From Dolomedes plantarius (taxonomy: Eukaryota > Arthropoda > Arachnida > Araneae > Dolomedidae): a stretch of DNA of 64,000 bases. Each line of letters starts with the position of its first letter. Position 1 is the stretch's first letter. The notes beneath the pieces were generated by a model. It saw nothing but the letters and a program-made list of their open reading frames with translations. It ran no database searches and had not been told where the DNA came from. The position numbers and the translations under genes were made by a program. Below are positions 33,031 through 43,168 of the stretch, in pieces. The stretch is taken from positions 69,379,429 to 69,443,428 of the forward strand of contig OU015497.1 of the NCBI GenBank assembly GCA_907164885.2, given 5' to 3'.

Positions 33031-34000
33031 CAACACAACAATCTAAAAATAAATAAGGCCAGAAGCTATAATACATCCTAATAAAACCTCACAAATTTTC
33101 ATCTGATACTAAAACATTTAGACATCATTGTTCAGTTTTCATTTTTTCCTCAATAAAAAATGTATAAGATAATATTCAAATTCCCCAGAATTATGACGTT
33201 CTAAGGAGATGAAAATGGGTGCCACAACAACACAACAATCTAAAAATGAATAAGGTCAGAAGCAATAAATCCTAAAAAAGACCTCAAAAATTTTCATCTC
33301 ATACTAAAACATTTAGACATCATTGTTCACTTTTCATTTTTTCCTCAATAAAAAAGGTATAAGATAATATTCAAATTCCCCAGAATTACCTCGTTCTAAG
33401 GAGATGAAAATGGGTGCCACAACAACACAACAATCTAAAAATGAATAAGGTCAGAAGCTATAAATCCTAAAAAAAAACCTCACAAATTTTCATCTGATAC
33501 TAAAACATTTAGACATCATTGTTCATTTTTCATTTTTTCCTCAATAAAAAAGGTATAAGATAATATTCAAATTCCCCAGAATTACCTCGTTCTAAGGAGA
33601 TGAAAATGGGTGTCACAACAACACAACATTCTAAAAATAAATAAGGTCAGAAGCGTTAAATCCTAATAAAACCTAACAAATTTTCATCTGATGCTAAAAC
33701 ATTTAGACATCATTGTTCAGTTTTCATTTTTTCCTCAATAAAAAAGGTATAAGATAATATTCAAATTCCCCAGAATTATGACGTTCTAAGGAGATGAAAA
33801 TGGGTGCCAGAACAACACAACATTCTAAAAATAAATAAGCTCAGAAGCGTTAAATCCTAATAAAACCTGACAAATTTTCAACTGATGCTAAACATTTAGA
33901 CATCATTGTTCAGTTTCCATTCTTTCTCTATTAAATAAGCATAATATAATATTCAAATTCCCCAGAATTATGACGTTCTAGGGAGATGAAAATGGGTGCT
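33031..34000 (+). repeat. Satellite array, five ~196-bp units
   Basis: CAACACAACAWTC marks unit starts at 33031, 33228, 33423, 33619 and 33813, giving periods of 197, 195, 196 and 194. Each unit contains ATAAGGTCAGAAGC, TTTAGACATCATTGTTCA, CCCCAGAATTA and GGAGATGAAAATGGGTGC. The last unit is the most diverged. No coding potential is seen. Confidence 0.9.
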
Positions 34001-35195
34001 GCATGCTATTGTCTCCAAATTACAAAAAGAATAGCTCCTCTCTTTTGCCATTTTTCTACTTATTCTTAAGAAAATAAAAAGTAGTTTCTCTCTTGATAAA
34101 TATTTCTATTTTTTCTTCCAATGGAACATTTTTTCAATAAAGAAAGCGAAGATACACAACATTTAATAAATACATGTGACTGCATATCAGTTTTAACCAT
34201 GAACAGCAGATCGACTATATCATCAGATTCGTAACGGAACTCCTTCTAAAATAATTGTTTAAATCGGAGGATATAACATTTCAGGACCATTTTAAGCATT
34301 CAATATCAAAAGCAACAGTATTTGAGATAAAAGAGATAAAAGAAACCCGGAATCTGAATTTACTGAAGTTCAGCATTCTTTTATTGTTTGTACTTTGTTT
34401 CCTTAAGTTGAAATGTTTTGCTGTATATCTCTAAGGAAAAGAAACGTGTAAGACAATAAGAAGAACAAAAAGGATTTTCTTTCAAAAGCTTCGAATTTTT
34501 TCGAACAACGAGGAAAACAATTGCTTAAAAAATCATCACTATCGCTATCGAATTCAGTTAAATGGTTTTGTTTATAGTTGTTCTATAAATTACACTCAGC
34601 TTAATGCCTAAAATTCTTTATTGGTGTTTCTGTACATAAATCTTTATTTATACTTCTACACAAATGAAAATATATTCATTATGTATATATAAATATTCTG
34701 TTAGGTTTTATAGCTGTTGGCGAACTTCAATTACGACCTCGTGTTACGTCGTAATGGAACACATAAAACTATAAATTATTTTCAAGAAGAATATGAATTA
34801 TGGTTTCTGGGTAATGCAGTGCATATTTCTGGAAATATTATAGCATCAAGTAATTATCGTCTACAGAATTTTTGTTTTTAAAATTTCATTAAATTTACAA
34901 AATCCAGGAAAATAGGAAACAAAAATGGCATGATACATGTTAAAAATTATAACTTTAATATAGTATTATGTAACAACAGTATCTCCATACCATAAAAGAC
35001 GCACTTAATTAGTTTCAGAATTTAATATTCCCTCAGAGGAAAAAATTAGTATCCATCCTCAAACAACCACAATAAAACGTCATAATTTTGGACCAATTTG
35101 TATAGTTCATGTTTGCATGTTTAATACCTACGATTTCATAAAAAGGGTCCCATCAAAACCTAATCACATGCAAGTAACAAGATGTAAAATTATGG
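34001..35195. other. AT-rich non-coding stretch
   Basis: I see no gene, RNA or element termini between the satellite and the miniature piggyBac. Confidence 0.5.
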
Positions 35196-35199
35196 TTAA

Positions 35200-36163
35200 C
35201 CTTCCAGCACGCGCGTCTGAGCAAATTTTACGACAAATTCGGTTTTTAATGCACTTTTTTCGCATGTCGCAGCAAGGACATCTGAGGGTCATTTCTATTC
35301 CTCCTGTCAACGCTTCCCCACATCATGGAATGTGCCAACAGGAAATCACATGAAATTTTTTAATGTTAACCGAGCTTTTGTGCTATGTAGTAGGTTGTTC
35401 GTAAAATTTACGACAAATGCGTGGTCGCGGGTGAAAATCGGAAAATATATTTTTCTCAAGTATTTTGTAATTTTGTGTAAGTATTGACGAGTATTATTTT
35501 AATTTGTATAAATTCGAATCTTTAACTTTTATATCGGTTTTCATGGCAAAAAAATTATACAATCAGTTGATTTTTTCCGCATTCTTCAAGAATCATCTCA
35601 TGTAAAAAACGAAAGGAAGGAAAGATTTATATTTGAGAGCGACAGCGATTTGAATGAAGAAATATAGAAATAAATAATATCAGTAGTGAATCTGAACAAT
35701 ATGTTTCGGACGATGATGATAATAATAGTTCAGAGGAAAGAAATGATGATGACATGTTCTGTGTTGGAAAGGATAAACATTCTAAGTGGCGAAAGTATGC
35801 GAACTGCTAAAATCAGAAAAAGATGAATATTGTGAAAGTGTTACCTGGCCTAAAACACCATGCCAATGATATAGTGGATGAAATAGGATCATTTTTGAAA
35901 ATAATTTATATAAATATGTTTGGTGAAATTTTGGAGTGTACAAATAAATATATAACAATTTAAAAATAATTTACTGTCATTTGAATGTGACATTATTTGT
36001 AGTTTGCAACAGTAAGGTCAATGTTTTATTTCTTAACAAATTTATTGTCAATATTCATTCATTTATGTAGTTTTTCGAGCCAAAAACGGTGAAATAACAT
36101 ATGTCGTAAAAAATACGAAGCGCGTGCACTCATGTAAAATTGCTGAGCGTGAATGCTGGAAGG
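35200..36163 (+). mobile_element. Miniature piggyBac element (964 bp)
   Basis: The left end is TTAA (35196-35199) plus CCTTCCAGCACGCGCGTC, followed by TGAGCAAATTTTACG. The reverse complement of the right end is CCTTCCAGCATTCACGCTC, followed by AGCAATTTTAC. The right TTAA has decayed to ATAA. AATTTTACGACAAAT-like subterminal repeats recur at 35228, 35403 and, inverted, 36098. Frames inside read ESDSDLNEE, SSESEQYVSDDDDNNSSEER, VGKDKHSKWRK and LPGLKHHAND...EILECTNKYI, the acidic N-terminus and start of a piggyBac transposase. The catalytic domain is missing. Confidence 0.75.
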
Positions 36164-36167
36164 ATAA

Positions 36168-36499
36168 AAAATTAAAAGTGATATCATACTGTCAAAAGTG
36201 TTTACCTAAATCCGTTTACAAGGTAATGCATGCTGAGTGTGATACAATCAATTTAATAGAATATGACAGTGAAAATAATGTATTAAAACGGATTTTCATA
36301 TTATGTAAAAAGGGGTAACGACAGTATTTACGTAGTGTAATAATATGAACCGTTTTACATGATATAAGCGTTTTTTACACATTATACTGGCAGGTCACAA
36401 AATATTTCAGGTAGTCTCTTCTAACGAAACTACCGTGGGTAATTAACATTGAATTACTTATCGTTGCTTACCTCCTTTCTTTCTTTTTTTTTGACCCAT
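36168..36499. other. Non-coding spacer
   Basis: The frame at 36124-36318 straddles the end of the piggyBac element and is not a gene. Nothing else is recognisable. Confidence 0.5.
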
Positions 36500-36627
36500 T
36501 TTGGTACTTTTCTGTTTAACTGTTTACTGCTACTGGGTTTGGCACGCTGCCAAAATTATAACTCGCGACGGCGGACATTTTTTTCTCTCCGCATTACCGT
36601 TATTGAGGAACGTAATCCTACGTTAAC
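36500..36627 (+). repeat. Dispersed repeat, family C copy 2
   Basis: This matches 2395-2551 block by block, from TTTGGTAC and TTAACTGTTTACTGC to GAGGAACGTAATCCTACG. Class unknown. Confidence 0.55.
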
Positions 36628-36639
36628 AATTAGAAAAAA

Positions 36640-37680
36640 TGCAAATGTGTGACAACAATCTAAGCAAGAAACAAATACAGACAACCATCAAATCAATATT
36701 TGATTGAACAACCATTGTAGATTTCCATGTATCAAACTGATTGGTAAAATGTCAGTGAGTTTATGAAGAAAACATTTTGTTTCACCTTCAGTCAGGAGGT
36801 TATAACCCCAATGCTGAGATTGATACTGATAACTCTTTTGCGCTGTTATATTGCCTGGCATTTGCAAAGAAATTCCAGAATAAATATCAACACCTTTTTT
36901 ATAGTTTAGGTTGAAAATAATTAGTTTCAGTTCTGTAGAATATAACAGTTATTCTTGATTTCAACCAATTAATCGCAACTGACCATCGCGTCTTGATGAA
37001 AGATCAAATTTCAGTCACAGAGAAATGTTGAGACAGCAAACTATCTAATTAAGTGTCTTTGCAGCCCAGATAATTCCTAACACCCTTACACAGGCGATAT
37101 TTAGAATAAAATTGTACCTTAATGTTGCCCATATAATTACTGAGTCATCTTTCAGTGCTGAATTTGGAACATATTATTTCACCCTCTTTATACTAGGCCC
37201 AATACAGGAATCATTTCTATAGGAGAAATAGAGATTTGAAAAATTATATTTTCATTAACTAGTACAAGAAGCTTTAAATCTTACATGAAACTTAGACACT
37301 TCATAGACTTTTACCTTTATGTTTTCTTTGGTAAGATAACTTTCTTACAAAATATTTTGCAAATACCAAGGTTGAAGCCATCAATGAAATGATCATACGA
37401 GGAAGACTAGTGGAATTTGGAGAGAAATTCGAGTTGCAGACGTTTTATGATGCAATAGCAGTACAGTAAACAAAAAATCTCTGCGAAATGTCTCCGTACT
37501 GTTGAATATGGCAAATAAGAAGTTGTTTAGAATTTCTTTGTGGCAACTAACACTGCATTTCTCATTGGCTTTTCAGAATGACTTCAAAACATGAAAGAAA
37601 AAATATTAATACTTTTCTTTATTAGATCTATATTAAAACACAAAAAAATTACTGTTGTTACTCCTTCCAGGAATGACATA
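36640..37680. other. AT-rich non-coding stretch
   Basis: No recognisable features. Confidence 0.45.
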
Positions 37681-37687
37681 AAACTTT

Positions 37688-37935
37688 ACAAATTTATTAC
37701 CAAGTGACGAGACCGAACAAGCGACATGGAGTCAAGAGACGAGACCGAAACATTTGACCCCGCACCTCCAGAGGTAACTTTGAGAACTTGGAGGACATTG
37801 TAGCCTCGAAACATTTTATGTGCCCCGACCACCATTAGTGAACACGGAGGTGAATTTGTCAGTACCGGCATCGAACCAGAGACGTTTAGATCACAGGCGC
37901 GCTTCCTTTGCCAATTGGGTCACCGTGCCCTTAAT
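37688..37935 (-). mobile_element. tRNA-derived SINE, minus strand
   Basis: Read on the minus strand, it starts GGGCACGGTGACCCAATTGG (A-box region) and has CTGGTTCGATGCC about 35 bases later, a perfect B box. A ~170-base body follows, rich in CTC/GTC repeats (GTTTCGGTCTCGTCTCTTG). It ends near AATAAATTTG. The 61-codon minus-strand frame across it has no protein meaning. Confidence 0.65.
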
Positions 37936-37967
37936 TTATTATTATATATACGTATTTTTTTTTACAA

Positions 37968-37983
37968 ATAAATAAATAAATAA

Positions 37984-38020
<37 letters not shown>
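37968..38020. repeat. (AAAT)n/(TA)n microsatellite
   Basis: Four AAAT units pass into a TA run with one ACATA interruption. Confidence 0.9.
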
Positions 38021-38024
<4 letters not shown>

Positions 38025-38102
38025 TATATAGTTCTAGTTTTTTCCGTTTAGTTGGACATCCTGCGAGATCAATTCTTTATTAGTTTTGCTTACTTATCTT
38101 AT

Positions 38103-38135
38103 ATAAGTAAAAAAAAATGTTAATTTCCACAAAAT
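38103..38135 (+). repeat. 33-bp direct repeat, left flank of copia
   Basis: It starts ATAAGTA, has a run of nine A and ends TTCCACAAAAT directly against the 5' LTR. The identical 33 bases follow the 3' LTR at 42624-42656. Confidence 0.9.
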
Positions 38136-38371
38136 TGTTGAGTTTGAGCGAGTGGCACTATTTTTCTGTGCGGAAGAATACAGCTACGTATAGTGGCGCT
38201 GTCCGCCTCGCCTCCGTTTCTTCTCCAGAGCTGCGTAGGGAATGTGTCGCTGTGTGCGCGCATATCTTGAGCTGTGTGCATTTTATCTTTTAACTGTTTT
38301 TTATGTATAATAAATTTAATTAATCAAGATCTAAGGACTGGATTTCATGTCTCCGACATCAGAAAACAACA
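38136..38371 (+). repeat. 5' LTR of copia
   Basis: Begins TGTTGAGTTTGAGCG and ends AACAACA; AATAAA at about 38309. This LTR would serve as promoter and polyadenylation unit. Confidence 0.95.
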
Positions 38372-38374
38372 AAT

Positions 38375-38385
38375 TGGTAGCAGAG
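38375..38385 (+). other. Primer-binding site, initiator tRNA-Met
   Basis: TGGTAGCAGAG is complementary to the 3' end of initiator tRNA-Met and begins three bases after the LTR. Copia elements typically prime from this tRNA. Confidence 0.8.
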
Positions 38386-38451
38386 TTTGGTTATGATTAA
38401 TTATATTTAAAGAGGCTGCTGAAATCGAAACTGCCGAAACACAAATCGAAA

Positions 38452-41400
38452 ATGGAGAAACTTAACGTTCCAGAACTGACTGGAGAAAATTATTTCATCT
38501 GGTGTTTAAAAATGAAAGCAGCTCTGTCATTAAAACGTCTAGATACTGTTATTTTCAGTGTGAAACCAGAAAATTTGGATCAAAAGGAATCTGAAAAATG
38601 GGATCAAAAGAATGCTGACGCAGTAGCTTACATGCAGCTCGCTATGTCAGACGAGCAGGCGCTGCAGTTCGCCACGGAAGTAAATGCAAAAACTCTGTGG
38701 GAGAAAATAAAGTCAACATTCATGGGGCAAGCTGAAGATCGAAAAATAGATGCAGGAAACGAATTAAAAAATCTGGAAATGACTTCGAATGAATCTGCGA
38801 ACGACTATATTGCCAGAGCAAGAGGGATATTGACTAAGTGTCTTTCTCTCGGATTAGAAGTTACACCACGGGAATTAGTTTTTTACACTGTTCGAGGCCT
38901 GAAAGGCAAATTTATCCGTGTGCGTGACATTTTGAAGACCCAAAGGGACAAATCAATGGATGAAGTATTAGAAATTCTACGTGAAGAAGGAGCGACGAAT
39001 TCCCAAAACGGAAGAGGCAGTGAAGGAAACGCAGAGGCATTCATTTCGAAGAAGAATAAGAATTTTAATAATAGAAACTGCTACATATGCAGACGCCCTG
39101 GTCACTTAGCTAAAAATTGTTACTTCAACACAAGAAATAATAAAGAAAAAAAGAGGAGTTCACCAAATGCGCATTATTCATCGGGTGATCAACATCCCAG
39201 GTCTGCGCTTACGGTTTCTGCTCAAGATGATGAGCATGATCAAGTTTGGCTACTAGATAGTGGGGCTTCTTGTCATATGGCCAAAAATTCTTTCTGGTTT
39301 GAGGAAATAATACCAGAAATTAAGGACATCCACCAAGCAGGTAAAAACTCAGTGATTTATTCTCAAGGAACAGGTACTGTTAAAGCAAATACTATAAATA
39401 AGAATTCTAAGCCTATAACTTTAACTATCAGTAATGTAAATTATGTTCCTGATTTAAGATATAATCTATTATCAGTAACCTCGTTAATGAACAAGGGATG
39501 TAAAATTGTTTCAAATCATAATTGTGTTTTGATTTTTGATAAACATAATAAGTTACTTACCAAAGCGTTTAAAAATGATAACAGACTTGAAGTGTATTTA
39601 GAACCTTTTTATAATTCTGAATGTTGTATTGTTAATGACAATTCTACTAAAAATTATGAGCTTTGGCATAATAGGTTGTGTCATTTAAATCCTAAATATA
39701 TGATTAAAATGAAGGAATATATTGATATTAATGATGTAAAGAATTTTGTCTGTGAAACTTGTGATATAAGTAAAATTACACGGAAAAATCATCCAAGTAT
39801 TGATATTGAGCAAAGTTCTGCAATCCTTGAATTAATTCATGCAGATCTTTGCGGTCCGGTTCAAACGGAATCAATTGGCGGTTCGAAATATTTTATGATA
39901 TTAGTGGACGATTTTTCTGGGATGTATTTTACATATTTCTTAAAAACTAAAAGTGAAGTATTTAATGTATTTTTGAAATTTAAAGCTAAATATGAAAATC
40001 TTACGGGTAAGAAAATTAAAAAGTTAAGGACCGATAATGGCCTAGAGTTTGCAAATGAGCAATTTGATAATTTTCTTGCTAATTCAGGCATATTTCGGGA
40101 AAAAACTGTACCATACAACAGTGAAAGCAATTGTAAAGCTGAGAGAGCTAATCGAGTTTTATTAGATAGAGCTAGAGTTTTATTATATGAAAGTCAACTT
40201 CCTTTAAAATTCTGGGCTGAGGCTATTAATTGTAGTACAAGAATTTCCAATTTGACGCCACGTAAAGGAAAAGAAAAAATTCCTCTCGAAATCTGGACAG
40301 GCAAAAAACCCAAACTAAATTATCTTAGAAAGTTTGGCTGTGTGGCTTATTTTCACATTCCGAAAATAATGCGTAATAATAAATTTGATGTTCCAGGAAA
40401 ACGGGGGATAATGTTAGGTTATGCTATAGAACGCCGAGGATACCGTATTTATGACTTAAAAAGTAATAAAATTATTGAAGAACGATCAGTTCGATTCAAT
40501 GAAAATTTAAAAGGTAGCACTTATTTAGAGTATACTAGTTCAAAAAACAAAATGGCGGAGTTTGAGATTTTTGTTGATAGCAGCGACCTAGATAAGGGAC
40601 AGCCAGTCTCAATGCAGGAGGTAAAGCAACCCTCCGATGAGGAAATAAACAGTGAAAACTGTCAACACGAACCGCAACTCCGACGGTCTGAACGGCTAAA
40701 ATATAAACAAATGTCAGCAAATCTAACTGATGATATACCAAACACTTTTTTGGAGGCAAAAAATAGTGTAAATTGGCGCGATTGGGAGTCAGCAATGAAA
40801 AATGAACTAGATTCGCTGAATCAGCATAAAGTATGGGAAATAGTAGAAAAACCTCTAAAGGAAAAAATAATAAAAAGTAAATGGGTCTACACTTTGAAGG
40901 AGAGCAATTCCAATAAAATAAAATATAAAGCGCGACTTGTAGCTGCTGGATACAATCAAATAAAAAATAAGGATTATTTAGAGTCTTATTCACCTGTTGT
41001 AAACATAGAATCTTTTCGATTATTACTTGCGCTTTCAGCGAAATTAAATTTGATAGTTAAATTTTTTGACGTAAAAACTGCGTATTTGTATAGTGACTTA
41101 GAGGAAACAGTATACATGTCACCTCCACCTGGTTTTGAAAAATTAATTGGGGATGGAAAAGTTTGTAGATTAAAAAAGAGTATTTACGGTTTACCACAAT
41201 CGGGCAGGAATTGGTACATGAAAATAAAATCTGAATTGGAAAAAATAGGTTTGGTACAGTTGGCTTCTGATAATTGTGTATTTACTAAACATGATGGTAC
41301 AAATCTTTTTATATTAAGTATGTATGTTGATGATATTGCTATTTTTTGTAATAATAATGAAATGTATCACGAGATTGTTTCTAAAATTAAAAGTGTATTT

Positions 41401-42264
41401 GAATTTCAAGAGAATAAGAATTCTAAATTCTTAGGTATGGAAATTAATAAACATGACAATGGTGTAAGTTTATCACAAATTGAATATATTGAGTCACTTT
41501 TGCTTAAACATAAGTTAGAAAATTGTAAATCAGTAAGATCTCCAATTGTTAAAGGAGAAGATAAAAGTTTTCCACTTACATATGATTTAATTGATGTAAC
41601 TATGTATCAAGAATTAATTGGTGAATTATTGTATTTAGCTAATAGAACGCGTCCTGATATATCATTTGTAACAACATATCTATCTCAGTTTAATCATAAA
41701 CCGGAAAAGAGACATTATCTTATGGCTAAAAGAGTATTAAGGTATTTAAAAGGTACTAAAGACAAAGTATTGTTTTATAGCAACGATTTTGGTTTTTTGA
41801 ATGCTAGTTCAGATGCAAGTTGGGGAAATGCTGAAAATGGTAAGTCATTTTCAGGTGGTGTAATCTTATTAGGTAATTCACTTGTGTCATGGAAATGTAA
41901 TAAGCAAAAAAGTGTTAGTCTTTCTACATGTGAAGCAGAGTTATTTTCTATTTCTGAAATTTGTAAAGATATTATTTGGACTGTAAATTTATTATCTGAA
42001 TTGAAATGTAAACAATTTATAAATGATGTTGTAACCTTAAATTCAGACAGTCAAGCAGCAATCCAGTGGATTAAATGTACCAGATCATCGACTAAATCAA
42101 GACACATGAACTTACGCTTTCATTTTGTGAAAGATTTGTTAATGGACAATATTATTAAACTGGGTTATATACAGACTGAATATATTACAGCGGATTTTCT
42201 GACAAAAGCTGTCAATGAAGACAAGCTAATTTACTCTCTGAAAAGTATTTCATTAATTTCTTAA
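38452..42264 (+). CDS. Copia gag-pol polyprotein, intact (1270 aa)
   Basis: Start ATG has a favourable AAAATGG context. Residues ~1-190 are a copia-type Gag (begins MEKLNVPELTGENYFIWCLK). A CCHC zinc knuckle (CYICRRPGHLAKNC) lies at ~209-222. The aspartic protease motif LLDSGASCH has its Asp near 269. A pre-integrase segment (LWHNRLCHLNP) is followed by the integrase core with catalytic residues near D465, D528 and E564 (DD35E). RT spans about 790-1040 with YVDD at ~958-961. RNase H residues lie near D1121, E1161 and D1199. No stop or frameshift interrupts it. There is no separate pol frame, so Gag-to-Pol ratio would have to be set after translation or by splicing. Codon use is AT-rich like the surroundings. 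It is probably functional. Confidence 0.97.
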   Translation: MEKLNVPELTGENYFIWCLKMKAALSLKRLDTVIFSVKPENLDQKESEKWDQKNADAVAYMQLAMSDEQALQFATEVNAKTLWEKIKSTFMGQAEDRKIDAGNELKNLEMTSNESANDYIARARGILTKCLSLGLEVTPRELVFYTVRGLKGKFIRVRDILKTQRDKSMDEVLEILREEGATNSQNGRGSEGNAEAFISKKNKNFNNRNCYICRRPGHLAKNCYFNTRNNKEKKRSSPNAHYSSGDQHPRSALTVSAQDDEHDQVWLLDSGASCHMAKNSFWFEEIIPEIKDIHQAGKNSVIYSQGTGTVKANTINKNSKPITLTISNVNYVPDLRYNLLSVTSLMNKGCKIVSNHNCVLIFDKHNKLLTKAFKNDNRLEVYLEPFYNSECCIVNDNSTKNYELWHNRLCHLNPKYMIKMKEYIDINDVKNFVCETCDISKITRKNHPSIDIEQSSAILELIHADLCGPVQTESIGGSKYFMILVDDFSGMYFTYFLKTKSEVFNVFLKFKAKYENLTGKKIKKLRTDNGLEFANEQFDNFLANSGIFREKTVPYNSESNCKAERANRVLLDRARVLLYESQLPLKFWAEAINCSTRISNLTPRKGKEKIPLEIWTGKKPKLNYLRKFGCVAYFHIPKIMRNNKFDVPGKRGIMLGYAIERRGYRIYDLKSNKIIEERSVRFNENLKGSTYLEYTSSKNKMAEFEIFVDSSDLDKGQPVSMQEVKQPSDEEINSENCQHEPQLRRSERLKYKQMSANLTDDIPNTFLEAKNSVNWRDWESAMKNELDSLNQHKVWEIVEKPLKEKIIKSKWVYTLKESNSNKIKYKARLVAAGYNQIKNKDYLESYSPVVNIESFRLLLALSAKLNLIVKFFDVKTAYLYSDLEETVYMSPPPGFEKLIGDGKVCRLKKSIYGLPQSGRNWYMKIKSELEKIGLVQLASDNCVFTKHDGTNLFILSMYVDDIAIFCNNNEMYHEIVSKIKSVFEFQENKNSKFLGMEINKHDNGVSLSQIEYIESLLLKHKLENCKSVRSPIVKGEDKSFPLTYDLIDVTMYQELIGELLYLANRTRPDISFVTTYLSQFNHKPEKRHYLMAKRVLRYLKGTKDKVLFYSNDFGFLNASSDASWGNAENGKSFSGGVILLGNSLVSWKCNKQKSVSLSTCEAELFSISEICKDIIWTVNLLSELKCKQFINDVVTLNSDSQAAIQWIKCTRSSTKSRHMNLRFHFVKDLLMDNIIKLGYIQTEYITADFLTKAVNEDKLIYSLKSISLIS

Positions 42265-42374
42265 CTATGTATATGTATGTATTTTGTGTTGTATTTTTGT
42301 AAATGTGTGTATTTTGTGTTATAATTTTGTAGTGTGTAGTAATTTCTTAAACTTGATGAAAAAATGTGTCCCTC

Positions 42375-42386
42375 GCAGGAGGGGTG
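42375..42386 (+). other. Polypurine tract of copia
   Basis: GCAGGAGGGGTG immediately precedes the 3' LTR and would prime plus-strand DNA synthesis. Confidence 0.7.
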
Positions 42387-42622
42387 TGTTGAGTTTGAGC
42401 GAGTGGCACTATTTTTCTGTGCGGAAGAATACAGCTACGTATAGTGGCGCTGTCCGCCTCGCCTCCGTTTCTTCTCCAGAGCTGCGTAGGGAATGTGTCG
42501 CTGTGTGCGCGCATATCTTGAGCTGTGTGCATTTTATCTTTTAACTGTTTTTTATGTATAATAAATTTAATTAATCAAGATCTAAGGACTGGATTTCATG
42601 TCTCCGACATCAGAAAACAACA
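42387..42622 (+). repeat. 3' LTR of copia
   Basis: 236 bp, identical by eye to the 5' LTR. Frames reported across it are LTR sequence and not genes. Confidence 0.95.
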
Positions 42623-42623
42623 A

Positions 42624-42656
42624 ATAAGTAAAAAAAAATGTTAATTTCCACAAAAT
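42624..42656 (+). repeat. 33-bp direct repeat, right flank of copia
   Basis: Identical to 38103-38135. It begins one base after the 3' LTR and is followed by AAATTTATAG, presumably the original continuation of the target. Confidence 0.9.
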
Positions 42657-42993
42657 AAATTTATAGTTTTATTGTAAACTAAATATCAAATATATTACAC
42701 AATTTATTAAAGTTTTCGAAATTCTTAATGTATTATAAATTAAATATTAAATATTTTGTTATTTTTTATTACATTAAACATTTTAAAAAATTAAATGTTA
42801 AAGATTAAACACTATATTTAACATTTTCTTTTTTATTTGAAGATATTCCAAGAATTAGATTCATAATGTGAATTTATATGGCTATTATACTGTGCATTCG
42901 TAGAATATTTTAATTGTTCACATAATATAAAATTTATGTATTTCACAATAGCAATCACATTAAATGCACGTAAAAGAGTTCTTTGACATTTTA
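42657..42993. other. AT-rich spacer
   Basis: Consists largely of AAATATTAAAT-like reiterations; no gene. Confidence 0.5.

Positions 42994-43168
<175 letters not shown>

Larger units (their letters stand above)
38136..42622 (+). mobile_element. Full-length Ty1/copia retrotransposon (4487 bp)
   Basis: Two 236-bp LTRs that I read as identical (38136-38371, 42387-42622) bracket a primer-binding site, one uninterrupted gag-pol frame and a purine tract. Identical LTRs plus an intact ORF mean a recent insertion. Domain order gag, protease, integrase, RT, RNase H defines copia rather than gypsy. The usual 5-bp target duplication is not seen; a 33-bp repeat flanks it instead. Confidence 0.95.

Noticed and set aside
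33031..34000. CRISPR-like array
   Set aside because: Whole ~196-bp units repeat without unique spacers; it is a satellite, and the genome is eukaryotic.
36124..36318. 64-codon Cys-containing frame (HSCKIAERECWKDKK...)
   Set aside because: It straddles the right terminus of the miniature piggyBac, so it is chance read-through of the inverted repeat and flank.
37686..37871. 61-codon minus-strand frame as a gene
   Set aside because: It lies within a tRNA-derived SINE with a perfect B box.
40535..40993. 152-codon minus-strand frame inside copia
   Set aside because: It is antisense to the integrase/RT part of the intact polyprotein and has no independent support.
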